NCBI RefSeq assembly: GCF_023954335.1 | Contig: NZ_JAMLIE010000007.1 | Location: 53,559 to 117,558, forward strand | Length of the DNA stretch: 64,000 nt | Source of the DNA: Aquamicrobium sp. | GTDB lineage: Bacteria; Pseudomonadota; Alphaproteobacteria; Rhizobiales; Rhizobiaceae | Direction: 5' to 3' | In this document: positions 33,883 to 45,084 of the stretch, piece after piece | Position numbering within the stretch: the first letter of the stretch is position 1 | Layout: each line of letters starts with the position of its first letter | Program-made: the position numbers and the translations under genes | The notes under the pieces: generated by a model | What the model was told of the DNA's origin: nothing | Databases searched by the model: none | The model's input: only the letters and a program-made list of their open reading frames with translations

Positions 33883-35244
33883 CTAGACGCCCAGAGATTT
33901 CAGCTTGCGGTGGAGCGCCGAGCGTTCCATGCCGATGAATTCGGCCGTGCGCGAGATGTTGCCGCCGAAGCGGTTGATCTGGGCGAGCAGGTATTCCTTC
34001 TCGAACAGCTCGCGCGCCTCGCGCAGCGGCAGGGCCATGATGTGCTGGTCCGACTGGTTCGGCGCGCGCGGCATCACGTCGCCGATCTCCTGCGGCAGGA
34101 GGTCGGCGGTGATCGGCGTGTCGACATCGTCGGCGCGGGCGAGGATCATCAGGCGCTCGATGTTGTTCTTCAGCTGGCGGACGTTTCCCGGCCAGTTGTG
34201 GGCCTGGAGCACGGCGAGCGCGTCGTCGCCGATGCGGCGCATCCTGATGCCGGCCTGGTTGGCGACCTGCCGCATGAAGTGGTCGACGAGATAGGGAATG
34301 TCCTCGCGCCGCTCGGACAGGCCCGGCACCACGACCGGGACGACGGCGAGCCGGTGATAGAGGTCTTCGCGGAACCGACCCTGCCGGATCAGGGTCTCGA
34401 TGTTCTGCGCGGTCGAGGAGATGATGCGCACGTCGACCTTGACGCGGCGCGCGCCGCCGACGCGCTCGAACTGCTGGTCGACGAGAACGCGCAGGATCTT
34501 CGCCTGCGTTTCGCGCGGCATGTCGGCGACCTCGTCGAGATAGAGGATGCCGCGATGGGCTTCCTCCAGCGCCCCCACCTTGCGCTCGCCGTCGTTGCCC
34601 TCGGTGCCGAACAGCTCGATTTCCATGCGCTCGGGCGTGATCGAGGCGGCGCTGACGGTGACGAACGGGCCGGTGCGGCGCGTCGACAGCGCGTGGATGG
34701 CGCGGGCGGCGAGCTCCTTGCCCGAACCCGACGGGCCGATCATCATGATGCGGCTGTTGGTCGGCGCGACGCGTTCGATGGTCTGGCGCAACTGGTTCAT
34801 CGCGCTCGAATTGCCAATCAGGTCGAAGGTCTCGCCGCTGCGCTTCTTCAGGTCGGACAATTCGCGGCGCAGCTTCGAGGTCTCCAGCGCCCGCTCGGCA
34901 ATCAGGATCAGCCGGTCGGCCTTGAAGGGCTTTTCGATGAAGTCGTAGGCGCCGCGCCGGATCGCGGAAACCGCGGTCTCGATGGTGCCGTGGCCGGAGA
35001 TCATGACCACGGGCAGGCCCGGATAGAGCTTCTTGATCTCGTCGAGCAATTCGAGGCCGTCGAGGCGCGACCCCTGGAGCCAGATGTCGAGGAAGACGAG
35101 GCGCGGCACGCGCTCGGAAATCGATGCGAGGGCGCTGTCCGCGTCGTGGGCCGTGCGGGTCTCGTGGCCCTCGTCGCCGAGGATGCCGGCCACCAGCTCG
35201 CGGATGTCCTCTTCGTCGTCAACGATCAGAATGTCAGACGCCAT
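33883..35244 (-). CDS. ntrX: Nitrogen-regulation response regulator NtrX
   Basis: This 453-residue response regulator is paired with NtrY. Its receiver domain has acidic D9/D10, the phospho-acceptor D53 (FLDIWLQGSR) and a conserved Lys later (FIEKPF). The AAA+ domain has Walker A GPSGSGKELAARAIH and Walker B LYLDEVADMP. The GAFTGA loop for sigma-54 contact is absent: the equivalent stretch reads FGTEGNDGERKVGALEEA. This is typical of NtrX, which often works with sigma-70. A Fis-type helix-turn-helix ends the protein (MERSALHRKLKSLG). It overlaps ntrY by 11 bases. Confidence 0.95.
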   Translation of the reverse strand: MASDILIVDDEEDIRELVAGILGDEGHETRTAHDADSALASISERVPRLVFLDIWLQGSRLDGLELLDEIKKLYPGLPVVMISGHGTIETAVSAIRRGAYDFIEKPFKADRLILIAERALETSKLRRELSDLKKRSGETFDLIGNSSAMNQLRQTIERVAPTNSRIMMIGPSGSGKELAARAIHALSTRRTGPFVTVSAASITPERMEIELFGTEGNDGERKVGALEEAHRGILYLDEVADMPRETQAKILRVLVDQQFERVGGARRVKVDVRIISSTAQNIETLIRQGRFREDLYHRLAVVPVVVPGLSERREDIPYLVDHFMRQVANQAGIRMRRIGDDALAVLQAHNWPGNVRQLKNNIERLMILARADDVDTPITADLLPQEIGDVMPRAPNQSDQHIMALPLREARELFEKEYLLAQINRFGGNISRTAEFIGMERSALHRKLKSLGV

Positions 35245-37504
35245 TTTCTGCCTTTTCACTCTTCCTGCCGTTCGCTCCCGCGGCCGATGCGGCCGGCAGA
35301 ACGATGCGGATCATGGCCCCTCGCCCACCATGGAACGCCTCCGGCGCGTCGTGCAGCTCCAGCCGGCCTCCATGGTCCTCGACGATCTTCTTGACGATGG
35401 CGAGCCCGAGCCCGGTGCCCTTCTCGCGCGTCGTCATGTACGGCTCGAGCAGCCGCTGGCGGTTCTCGCGCGGCAGGCCCTTGCCGTTGTCGATCACCTC
35501 GACGACGATGTCGCCGCCGCGGCGCGCCGCGCGGATCAGGATCTCTCCCTTGGCGCCGCTTTCGCGCTCGGCGGCCTCTATGGCCTCGGAGGCGTTCTTG
35601 ATCAGGTTGCCGAACGCCTGCGAGAGCAGCCGCGCGTCGAAGGTCCCGGTCAGCGCCTCGGCTCCGAGATCGCGCGTGAAGGCGATGTCCGGGCGGCTGA
35701 CCTCGACGAGGAAGGAGGCCTCGCGCAGCGGCTCGCGCAGGTCGATCGTCTGCATGTCGGGCTTGGGCATGCGCGCGAAGGCGGAGAACTCGTCGACCAT
35801 GCGGCCGATGTCGCCGACCTGCCGGATGATGGTCTGCGTGCATTGCTCGAAGACCTCGCGGTCCTCGGTGATGACGCCGCCGAAACGGCGGCGGATGCGC
35901 TCGGCCGAAAGCTGGATCGGCGTCAGCGGGTTCTTGATCTCGTGGGCGATGCGGCGGGCGACATCCGCCCACGCGGACGAGCGCTGCGCCGAGACGAGGT
36001 CGGTGATGTCGTCCACGGTGACGACATAGGATTCGCCGCCGTCGCCGATGCCCGCCTCCTCCAGCGTCACCTGCACGTCGAAGGTGCGCTCGGACCCGCC
36101 ACGGAAGAACGTGACCTGCTCGCGATAGACCTCGCGGCCGGTCTCGCGGGCGATCTCGAAGACGCGGCCGATATGCGGCAGCAGCTCGGGCAGCCGCCGG
36201 CCGAGGGCGGCGTCGCCGCGGATCGCCAGCATGCGCTCGGCCGAGCGGTTGACGATGGAGATCGCCCCGTCGCGCTCGACGCCGATGACGCCGGCGGTGA
36301 CGCCGGACAGCACCGCCTCGGAGAAGCGCCGGCGCTCGTCGATCAGGTCCTTGGCGCCGATCAGCTCGTTGCGCTGCGACTTCAGCTCGAGGATCATGTT
36401 GTTGAAGGTGTCGGCGAGCGAGCCGACGTCGCCGTCGGAGGCGCGCACCGGCACCGCGACGTTGAGATTGCCGGTCGCGACCTCGTCGGCTGCGCCGATC
36501 AGCTGGCGGATCGGCCGCACCAGCCGGTCGGCGAGCGCGATTCCGGTCCAGATCGCCGACAGGACGACGATCAGCGTCACGCCGAGATAGGCGAGCGCGA
36601 AGGCGACCTGCGTGGTCAGCCGGTTGCTTTCCAGCGCGCGGTACTCGTCGGTGTTGGCGCGCACGATCTGGCGCGCCTTGATGACCTCGGGGTCGACGGC
36701 ACGGATCGTGTAGAGATAGGCGTCGTCGATCTCGCGCAGCTTGACGATGGCGCCGATGATGTTGCGGATGCGCGGCTCGATCAGCACCGGCAGCCCGTCG
36801 CCGGCGGTGCGCACGGCCTCGATGGGCGGGGCCGGCATCGGGAAGTCGGCCTGCGAATCGGCCTGCATGATCGATGAGCCGTCGCCGCGGATCAGCGCCG
36901 CGTGGTCGAGCCCGCGCCCGACGAGGTGCTGGCTCATGCGGGCGCGGAACCCGGTGCGGTCGAGGCCGTAGAGCGTTCGGTTGGCGTCGAGGTCGTAGGC
37001 CATCGACAGCGTCGTGTCCTGAAGGTTGCGGGCGTTCTCGTTGACGTAGGCCTCGGCGATGGACAGCGACGAGTTGATGATGACCTTGGTCCTGATCTCG
37101 AACCAGCGGTCGAGGCCGATGTCGAGCGTGACCGAGGCGATGATCGCGACCATCAGCGCCGGAATCGCCGCCACCAGCGAGAACAGCGCGACGATGCGGA
37201 TATGCAGCCGCGCGGCCGCCTTGCCGGTGCGCCGCGCCATGACGATGCGGTGAATCTCGCGCGTGATGAGCGCGATCAGCAGCAGGATGAAGGCGAGGTT
37301 CAGGCCGATCAGCGTCAGCGTGGTCGTGTAGTCCGGGTCGATGGGCGTGACGCCCATCAGCACGGCGAAGGAGAGGCCAGCGGTGATCAGCGCGCCGACG
37401 ATCGCGGCGATGCCGGGCAGCGCCAGGAGCCTGCGCCCCTCGCCCGTCGCCTGCGCGCCGTTTTCCAGCGTCCGGTCCGCCATTGCAGGCATCTGCAACG
37501 TCAT
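35234..37504 (-). CDS. ntrY: Nitrogen-regulation sensor histidine kinase NtrY
   Basis: This 756-residue membrane kinase phosphorylates NtrX. Residues 20-110 contain membrane helices, followed by an extracytoplasmic sensor region (about 130-300) and another helix near 315. HAMP (LADRLVRPIRQLIGAADEVA), PAS (GVIGVERDGAISIVNRSAE), H-box (IAHEIKNPLTPIQLSAERI) and HATPase (FGNLIKNASEAI, GTGLGLAIVKKI) domains follow in order. The start is uncertain: ATG 37504 or the in-frame ATG eight codons downstream. It lies 93 bases downstream of ntrC. Confidence 0.93.
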   Translation of the reverse strand: MTLQMPAMADRTLENGAQATGEGRRLLALPGIAAIVGALITAGLSFAVLMGVTPIDPDYTTTLTLIGLNLAFILLLIALITREIHRIVMARRTGKAAARLHIRIVALFSLVAAIPALMVAIIASVTLDIGLDRWFEIRTKVIINSSLSIAEAYVNENARNLQDTTLSMAYDLDANRTLYGLDRTGFRARMSQHLVGRGLDHAALIRGDGSSIMQADSQADFPMPAPPIEAVRTAGDGLPVLIEPRIRNIIGAIVKLREIDDAYLYTIRAVDPEVIKARQIVRANTDEYRALESNRLTTQVAFALAYLGVTLIVVLSAIWTGIALADRLVRPIRQLIGAADEVATGNLNVAVPVRASDGDVGSLADTFNNMILELKSQRNELIGAKDLIDERRRFSEAVLSGVTAGVIGVERDGAISIVNRSAERMLAIRGDAALGRRLPELLPHIGRVFEIARETGREVYREQVTFFRGGSERTFDVQVTLEEAGIGDGGESYVVTVDDITDLVSAQRSSAWADVARRIAHEIKNPLTPIQLSAERIRRRFGGVITEDREVFEQCTQTIIRQVGDIGRMVDEFSAFARMPKPDMQTIDLREPLREASFLVEVSRPDIAFTRDLGAEALTGTFDARLLSQAFGNLIKNASEAIEAAERESGAKGEILIRAARRGGDIVVEVIDNGKGLPRENRQRLLEPYMTTREKGTGLGLAIVKKIVEDHGGRLELHDAPEAFHGGRGAMIRIVLPAASAAGANGRKSEKAENGV

Positions 37505-37597
37505 GAAATCACTGCCCGTCCATCGTGCGTGACATCTATGCAACGCATTGTGGCGAATTTGCAACAAGCAGCCGGCCGGGACAACCGCCGGGAAGCC

Positions 37598-39054
<1,457 letters not shown>

Positions 39055-39058
<4 letters not shown>

Positions 39059-40188
39059 GTCGCCTCTCCTTGCCGGGTCCCGTCGCCGCCGGGCCTCGGT
39101 TCCTTCCATGCCGGCATCAGCACGCGGAACGTCGTGCCGCGCGGCGAGGAGTCGCATTCGATGACCCCGCCATGCTCGCCGACGATCTTGGCGACCAGCG
39201 CCAGCCCCAGCCCCGAGCCGTTCTGCTTGGTGGTGACGAACGGGTCGAACAGGATCGGCATCAGATCGTCCGGCACGCCCGGCCCGTTGTCGTGGACGCA
39301 GAACTCCAGCGGCAGCGACACGCGGTCCTGCGTTCCCGGCACGGACAGTCGCATGCCGGGGCGGAAGGCGGTGGACAGCACGATCTCGCCGTCCTGCCGG
39401 CCGGAGACCGCCTCGGCGGCGTTCTTGACGAGGTTGAGGAACACCTGGACGAGCTGGTCGCGATTGGCGTGGACCGGCGGCAGCGACGGGTCGTAATCCT
39501 CGACGATGCGAACCTTGCTGGCGAAGCCGTTGCGCGCCAGCGCCTTCACATGGTCGAGCACGACATGGATGTTGACCGGGCGGCGGTCGATCGGCCGCTC
39601 GTCGGAGAACACCTCCATGCGGTCGACCAGCGCGACGATCCGGTCGGTCTCGTCGGTGATGAGCCGTGCCAGCGCCCGGTCCTCGTCGGAGACAACGGAT
39701 TCAAGCAGTTGCGCCGCGCCCCTGATGCCGGAGAGCGGGTTCTTGATCTCGTGCGCGAGCATCGTGGCGAGGCCGGAGACCGAGCGCGCCGCGCCGCGAT
39801 GCGTCATCTGCCGGTCGATCTTGTCGGCCATCGAACGTTCCTGGAACAGGACGACGACATAACCGGGCAGCTCGGCGACCGGCGCGACATAGAGATCGAC
39901 CAGCTTCTCGCCGCCGAGCAGCGGCGAGGAGATGTCGACGCGGTATTCGTTGAACGGCGCCTGCCGCTCGCGCACCTGGTCGATCAGCGTGAGCAGCGGG
40001 CTGCCGAAAGGCACGAAGCGTTCCAGCCCGCCCCGCGCCATTACCGCGGCGCTGGAGCGGAAGAAATCCTCGGCCTCGGCATTGGCGAAGGCGACGCGCC
40101 CGTCCGGCGCGACCATGATCACCGGATGGCGGATCGTGTCGAGGACGATGTTGGCCGGGTTGAAGCCTGCCGGAAGCGCCGCGCTCAT
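39055..40188 (-). CDS. ntrB: Nitrogen-regulation sensor kinase NtrB (NR(II))
   Basis: This 377-residue cytoplasmic kinase/phosphatase acts on NtrC and responds to PII. A PAS domain is at about 15-120 (HPVIMVAPDGRVAFANAEAE). The H-box is LAHEIKNPLSGIRGAAQLLE, and the ATP-binding domain has FLNLVKNAAEAV and GSGLGLALVAKI. There are no membrane segments, as expected for NtrB and in contrast to NtrY. It overlaps both dusB and ntrC by four bases, so the three genes are translated as a coupled unit. Confidence 0.96.
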
Positions 40189-41189
40189 GCCGCGCTCCTC
40201 ATGTCGCGCGCCGCGAAGGCCGCGCGCAGGGCGGCGATCACCGTCGTCGGCTCGAGGGCGGTCATGACCGCCCGGCGCAGCTCCGGCGGCGTTTGCGGCG
40301 CGTGGCGGTCGAGATACCAGCCGAGATGTTTTCGCGCGTGACGCACACCCTGAACGCTTCCGTAAAGCACCAGCATATCTTCGTAATGGCCTATGACATA
40401 ATCGGAAATCTCGTTTTCCAAAGCCAACCTGCTACCGGCGGCCTCTGCCGCGATTCGCCCCGCGAGCCATGGCGCGCCGTAATGGGCGCGGCCGATCATG
40501 ATCGCGTCGGCGCCGGACTGCTCCAGCATGCAGGCCGCGTCGGCCAGCGTGCCGGCGTCGCCGTTGGCGACGACGGGGACCGATACCGCCTCCTTGACCG
40601 CGCGGATGGCGCGCCAGTCGGCGCGGCCGTTATAGAGCTGGTTGCGCGTGCGGCCGTGGACGGTGACCATGGCGACGCCCGCCGCTTCGGCGCGGCGGGC
40701 GATCTCGGGCGCGTTGAGGCTGTCATGGTCCCACCCCAGCCGCATCTTGACCGTGACCGGCACGGAGACCGCGCCGACGACGGCCTCGATCAGCGACAGC
40801 GCGTGGTCGGGGTCGCGCATCAGCGCCGAGCCGCAATAGCCGCCCGTCACCTTCTTGGCCGGGCAACCCATGTTGATGTCGACGATGTCGGCGCCCTCGC
40901 CCGCCGCGATGCGCGCGCCCTCGGCCATGAACCCCGCCTCGCGCCCGGCAAGCTGGACGACATGGACCGGAACGTCCGGCCGGCGGATGCGCAGGGCGGA
41001 ATTGCGCCGACCCTTGGCCAGCTCGCCGCTCGCCACCATCTCGGAGACGACGAGGCCGGCGCCGTGCTTCACCGCCCGCGCGCGGAACGGCTCGTCGGTG
41101 ACACCCGACATCGGCGCGAGGAAGACGCGGTTCGGGATCTCGATCCTGCCGAGGCGCAGCGGGGTCGCGAGGCGACGGACATCATTCAT
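40185..41189 (-). CDS. dusB: tRNA-dihydrouridine synthase (DusB/NifR3)
   Basis: This 334-residue FMN enzyme reduces uridine to dihydrouridine in tRNA. The TIM barrel starts NRVFLAPMSGVTDEPFR. The catalytic Cys lies in DINMGCPAKKVTGGYCGSAL (the second Cys), and GADAIMIGRAHYGAPW holds the phosphate-binding loop. I chose ATG 41189; an in-frame TTG two codons earlier is possible. In alphaproteobacteria this gene (nifR3) heads the ntrBC operon, as here. The divergent gap to ispDF is 163 bases and carries both promoters. Confidence 0.95.
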   Translation of the reverse strand: MNDVRRLATPLRLGRIEIPNRVFLAPMSGVTDEPFRARAVKHGAGLVVSEMVASGELAKGRRNSALRIRRPDVPVHVVQLAGREAGFMAEGARIAAGEGADIVDINMGCPAKKVTGGYCGSALMRDPDHALSLIEAVVGAVSVPVTVKMRLGWDHDSLNAPEIARRAEAAGVAMVTVHGRTRNQLYNGRADWRAIRAVKEAVSVPVVANGDAGTLADAACMLEQSGADAIMIGRAHYGAPWLAGRIAAEAAGSRLALENEISDYVIGHYEDMLVLYGSVQGVRHARKHLGWYLDRHAPQTPPELRRAVMTALEPTTVIAALRAAFAARDMRSAA

Positions 41190-41352
41190 GCACAAGAACC
41201 ATGCAGGAGATCATTGTGCCTAATTGATAGACAGTATCGCCGTTTTGTGCAACTGCGAAATGAGCCGTTTCCGGCCCGGCGCCGAATTTGGCTGGCCAAT
41301 CGGGATGCGCCTGACTAAGCGTTGAGCGATCTGAAACGGGAGCCGGAACGGC

Positions 41353-42549
41353 ATGACGGCAGGCAGGATCGGCGCGGTGATCGTGGCGGCCGGGCGCGGC
41401 GAGCGCGCCGGACAGTCGGCCGAGGGGCCGAAGCAATACCGGCGCATCGGCGGCGTTCCCGTCATCCGCCGCACGCTGGAGGCGTTCCTCGCCCATCCGC
41501 GGATCGACGCGATCGCTGTGGCGATCCATGCCGACGACGCGGAACTGTTCGCGCAGGCAGCCGGCGCGCTTGCCGCGCGGGTGATCGCCGTTCCGGGCGG
41601 CCCGACCCGGCAGGCGTCGACGCGGCTCGCCCTCCTCGCGCTGCGCGAGCGCAGGCTCGATGCGGTGCTGATCCATGACGGCGTGCGCCCCTTCGTCGAT
41701 GCCGGGCTGATCGACCGGGTGATCGCCGGCCTCGAAGGCGGGTTCGGCAGCCTGCCGGCGCTCGGCGTTTCCGACACGCTGAAGGAGGCCGGTGGCGAGG
41801 GGCTGGTCGTTAAGACCGTGCCGCGCGAGCGCCTTTTCGCGGCGCAGACGCCGCAGGGCTTCGCCTTCGGCCCGATCCTCGACGCGCATGAACGCGCCCA
41901 CCTTGCCGGCCGCGAGGATTTCACCGACGACGCGGCCATCGCCGAATGGGCGGGCATTCCGGTCCGGATCGTCGAGGGCGCGCCCGACAATGTGAAGCTG
42001 ACCTGGGCAAGGGAGATCGACATGGCGAACGCTCGCCTTTCCGCCGGCGCGCTGCCGGACGTGCGCACCGGCAACGGCTACGACGTCCATTCCTTCGCCG
42101 AGGGCGACCATGTCACGCTGTGTGGCGTGGCCATCCCGCATTCGAAGCGGCTTTCCGGCCATTCCGACGCGGACGTCGCGCTGCACGCGCTGACCGACGC
42201 GCTGCTCGCCACCTGCGGCGCGGGCGACATCGGCACGCATTTTCCCCCGTCCGACATGCGCTGGAAGGGCGCGGCCTCGCGCATCTTCGTCGCGGAGGCG
42301 GTGCGCATCGTGCGCGAAAAGGGCGGGCGCATCGCCAATGCCGATATCACGCTGATCGCCGAGGCGCCGAAGATTGGGCCGCACCGCGCGGCGATGACGG
42401 AAGCGCTTTGCGCCATGCTCGGCATCTCTGCCGAGCGCGTCTCCGTCAAGGCGACGACCAACGAACGCCTCGGCTTCGTCGGCCGCGAGGAAGGCATCGC
42501 CGCCATCGCCACGGTGAGCGTGGTCTATCCCGGAGGGTTGCCCGAATGA
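41353..42549 (+). CDS. ispDF: Bifunctional 2-C-methyl-D-erythritol 4-phosphate cytidylyltransferase / MECDP synthase
   Basis: This 398-residue fusion catalyses two non-consecutive steps of the MEP isoprenoid pathway. Residues 1-230 are IspD: IGAVIVAAGRGERA (CTP loop), then DGVRPFVD and QTPQGF. Residues 235-398 are IspF: TGNGYDVHSF (metal site), the hinge SGHSDADVALHALTDALL, GDIGTHFPPSD and KATTNERLGFVG. The fusion is usual in alphaproteobacteria. The stop overlaps the cinA start (ATGA). Confidence 0.97.
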   Translation: MTAGRIGAVIVAAGRGERAGQSAEGPKQYRRIGGVPVIRRTLEAFLAHPRIDAIAVAIHADDAELFAQAAGALAARVIAVPGGPTRQASTRLALLALRERRLDAVLIHDGVRPFVDAGLIDRVIAGLEGGFGSLPALGVSDTLKEAGGEGLVVKTVPRERLFAAQTPQGFAFGPILDAHERAHLAGREDFTDDAAIAEWAGIPVRIVEGAPDNVKLTWAREIDMANARLSAGALPDVRTGNGYDVHSFAEGDHVTLCGVAIPHSKRLSGHSDADVALHALTDALLATCGAGDIGTHFPPSDMRWKGAASRIFVAEAVRIVREKGGRIANADITLIAEAPKIGPHRAAMTEALCAMLGISAERVSVKATTNERLGFVGREEGIAAIATVSVVYPGGLPE

Positions 42550-43046
42550 CAGACATCAGCGCGCTCGCCGTCCGCTTCATCGCCGAATGCCGCGCCGCCG
42601 GCTTCATGGCCGTGACGGCCGAATCCTGCACCGGCGGCATGATCGCCGTCGCGATCACCGACATCTCCGGCTCGTCGGCCGTGCTCGACCGCGGCTTCGT
42701 CACCTATTCGAACGAGGCCAAGATGGAGGTGCTCGGCGTCTCGGTCGATACGCTCGCCACCCATGGCGCGGTGTCCGAGCAGACGGCGCGCGAGATGGCC
42801 GCCGGCGCGCTGGCCAAGAGCCGCGCGTCCATCGCTCTCTCCGTCACCGGCATCGCCGGGCCGGGCGGCGGCACGGCGCAGAAGCCGGTCGGGCTGGTCT
42901 GGTTCGGGGTGGCGGTCGAGGGCCGGCCCATAGAGGCGACCAGCCGCATCTTCGAGGATCGCGGCCGCGCCTTCATCCGCACCGAGACCGTGCGCACGGC
43001 GCTCGAGCTCGGTATCGCCGCCCTACCCGGTCAGGCGACGCCGTAG
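42546..43046 (+). CDS. CinA C-terminal-domain protein (nicotinamide-nucleotide amidohydrolase)
   Basis: This 166-residue protein corresponds to the stand-alone CinA C-terminal (PncC) domain. It deamidates nicotinamide mononucleotide to nicotinate mononucleotide in the pyridine nucleotide cycle. Motifs include TAESCTGGMIAVAITD (catalytic Ser and loop), VTYSNEAKMEVLGV, and VTGIAGPGGGTAQKPVG. ATG 42546 overlaps the ispDF stop by four bases. Its 3' end overlaps the convergent COQ10-like gene by 16 bases. It lacks the N-terminal MocF-like domain of full CinA. Confidence 0.93.
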   Translation: MTDISALAVRFIAECRAAGFMAVTAESCTGGMIAVAITDISGSSAVLDRGFVTYSNEAKMEVLGVSVDTLATHGAVSEQTAREMAAGALAKSRASIALSVTGIAGPGGGTAQKPVGLVWFGVAVEGRPIEATSRIFEDRGRAFIRTETVRTALELGIAALPGQATP

Positions 43047-43480
43047 ACGAGGTCGGCGCGCTTCTCGAACGCTTCGGCGAACAGGCGAAAGGCGCGGTCG
43101 AACATCGCGCCCATCAGCGCGCCGAGGATGCGGTTCCTGAATTCGTAGTCGATGAAGAAATGGACCTCGCTGCCGCCCTCCGCCGGCAGGAAGAGCCAGC
43201 GGTTGGTGAGGTACTTGAACGGGCCGTCGATATATTTGACGTCGATCAGGCTCTCTGCCGGCTTCAGCACCACCTGGCTGGTGAAGGTCTCGCGGATAGC
43301 CTTGTAGCCGACGGTCATGTCGGCGACGAGCAGCGTCACCCCGTCCCGCTCGCGCCGCGAGCGGACAGTCAGCGCCTCGCACATCGGCAGGAATTCGGGA
43401 TAGCGCTCGACGTCCGCGACCAGCGCGAACATCTTTTCCGGCGGATGGCGAACGACTCGGACGGTTTCGTATTGCGGCAT
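43031..43480 (-). CDS. COQ10/RatA-like START-domain protein (coenzyme Q-binding)
   Basis: This 149-residue protein has the helix-grip fold of the polyketide cyclase/COQ10 family: RHPPEKMFALVADVERYPEFL (cited as residues 9-29, with the conserved F and YPEFLP), DMTVGYKAIRETFTSQV, and the C-terminal FHFID-like EVHFFIDYEFRNRIL. It probably binds ubiquinone or its precursors and supports respiration. The RatA toxin label used for some homologues is not supported by anything seen here. ATG 43480 (MPQYETV) matches the family. Confidence 0.88.
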   Translation of the reverse strand: MPQYETVRVVRHPPEKMFALVADVERYPEFLPMCEALTVRSRRERDGVTLLVADMTVGYKAIRETFTSQVVLKPAESLIDVKYIDGPFKYLTNRWLFLPAEGGSEVHFFIDYEFRNRILGALMGAMFDRAFRLFAEAFEKRADLVYGVA

Positions 43481-43490
43481 GGCAAATCCG

Positions 43491-44048
43491 CTACAACGCC
43501 GCGTCCAGCCGGGCAAGAAGGTCGCGAACCTCTGCCGGCGAGCGCAGCGTCACGACCGGCACGTCGGGCCCGTGCTGCGCCAGCGCGGCGCGGATCTCCG
43601 GCATTTCCGTGCGCTCGAAGTTCCAGATGTAGTCGAGGAACTCCCGGTCGATCTTTTCCGGGCAGCCGGGCGCCATTTCGGGGCGCGACCGGCCGGAATA
43701 AAGGATGCGCCGCCGGATGACGCGGGCGATGCAGAGCAGCCGCGGCATCCGCAGCCAGATCACCATGTCGGCGCGCCGCAGGCGCAGGTCGAGCGTGCCG
43801 GGGCTGGTGCCGTCCATGACCCAACGCTCGCCGGCCACCGCCTCGGCGATGAGCCGGCGCACCTCCCCGCGCTCGCGCAGGGTCCAGCCGGGAAGCCAGA
43901 AGAATTCGCGGTCCATCGAGATATAGGGGCTGCCCAGCCGGGCCGCGAGCGCCTGCGACAGGGTTGATTTTCCCGACCCCGAACAGCCGATGACGAGGAT
44001 GCGCCGCGCCTGTTCCAGAAGCGGCGCGGCCTCGTTCGCGGCGATCAC
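43491..44048 (-). CDS. P-loop kinase-like protein (FlaR/adenylate-kinase-like)
   Basis: This 185-residue protein has a Walker A motif at 21-29 (GCSGSGKST) and the FlaR-like pattern YISMDREFFWLPGW, followed by RWVMDGTSPGTLDLRLRRAD. A lid-like Arg-rich segment (IARVIRRRILYSGRSRPEMA) follows. Such proteins are annotated as DNA topology modulation (FlaR) or AAA family; the substrate is probably a small molecule, but this is not known. It overlaps the lipA start region by four bases and follows lipA in the same operon. Confidence 0.85.
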   Translation of the reverse strand: MIAANEAAPLLEQARRILVIGCSGSGKSTLSQALAARLGSPYISMDREFFWLPGWTLRERGEVRRLIAEAVAGERWVMDGTSPGTLDLRLRRADMVIWLRMPRLLCIARVIRRRILYSGRSRPEMAPGCPEKIDREFLDYIWNFERTEMPEIRAALAQHGPDVPVVTLRSPAEVRDLLARLDAAL

Positions 44049-45013
44049 GCCTGCGCCGCGAGCTTCGCCTCGCGCGCGGCGCGCAGCCGGGCGAAATCAT
44101 CGCCCGCATGGTGCGACGAGCGCGTCAGCGGGCTGGAGGACACCATCAGGAAGCCCTTCACGTAAGCCAGCTTCTCGTAGGACTTGAACTCGTCGGGCGT
44201 GACGAACTTCTTGACCGGATGGTGCTTGCGCGTCGGTGCCAGATACTGGCCGATGGTGATGAAATCGACATCGGCGATGCGCAGGTCGTCCATCAGCTGA
44301 AGCACTTCGTTGCGCTCCTCGCCGAGGCCGACCATGATGCCCGACTTGGTGAAGATCGTCGGGTCCAGCTCCTTGACGCGCTGGAGCAGCCGGATTGAGT
44401 GGAAATAGCGCGCGCCGGGCCGCACGGTGAGGTAGTTCGACGGCACGGTCTCCAGATTGTGGTTGAAGACGTCGGGCTTCGCCGCGACGACGATCTCCAG
44501 CGCCTTCGCCGCGTCTTTGCGCAGGAAGTCGGGCGTCAGGATCTCGATGGTGGTCGAGGGCGAGGCGCGGCGGATCGCATGGATCGTGTCGGCGAAATGC
44601 TGCGCGCCGCCGTCGGCGAGGTCGTCGCGGTCGACCGAGGTGACGACGACATGGGTCAATCCCATCTGCACGACGGCCCTGGCGACGTTCTCCGGCTCGT
44701 TCGCGTCGAGCGCGGTCGGGATACCGGTGGCGACGTTGCAGAAGGCACAAGCGCGGGTGCAGATCTCGCCCATGATCATGAAGGTGGCGTGCTTCTTGTC
44801 CCAGCATTCGCCGATGTTCGGGCAGCCCGCCTCCTCGCAGACGGTGACGAGCTTGTTCGATTTCACGATCTCGCGCGTCTCGGAATAGCCCTTCGACACG
44901 GGCGCGCGGACGCGAATCCAGTCCGGCTTGCGCAGCATCTCCTGATCGGGCTTGTGGGCCTTCTCGGGGTGGCGCGGCCGGGGCTTGTCGAGGAGGTTGA
45001 GAACCGTGACCAT
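44045..45013 (-). CDS. lipA: Lipoyl synthase
   Basis: This 322-residue radical SAM enzyme inserts two sulfurs into octanoyl groups on lipoyl domains. The auxiliary cluster motif is C59-x4-C64-x5-C70 (VCEEAGCPNIGEC) and the radical SAM cluster C85-x3-C89-x2-C92 (CTRACAFC). The conserved C-terminal Ser is in PLTRSSHHA. Length is normal. It sits 71 bases downstream of lpdA on the same strand; its substrates AceF and PdhB are encoded a few kilobases upstream in the same direction. Confidence 0.97.
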   Translation of the reverse strand: MVTVLNLLDKPRPRHPEKAHKPDQEMLRKPDWIRVRAPVSKGYSETREIVKSNKLVTVCEEAGCPNIGECWDKKHATFMIMGEICTRACAFCNVATGIPTALDANEPENVARAVVQMGLTHVVVTSVDRDDLADGGAQHFADTIHAIRRASPSTTIEILTPDFLRKDAAKALEIVVAAKPDVFNHNLETVPSNYLTVRPGARYFHSIRLLQRVKELDPTIFTKSGIMVGLGEERNEVLQLMDDLRIADVDFITIGQYLAPTRKHHPVKKFVTPDEFKSYEKLAYVKGFLMVSSSPLTRSSHHAGDDFARLRAAREAKLAAQA

Positions 45014-45084
45014 GCGCAGGACTTCCTTGGCTTTCGGCTGATATAGGCCGTGACGGGCGGAAAGGGAACCGCCCGCCCGCCGGG

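Noticed and set aside
43031..43480. RatA toxin of a toxin-antitoxin pair
   Set aside because: No antitoxin-like gene is adjacent, and the protein fits the COQ10-type START family found with lipA in alphaproteobacteria.
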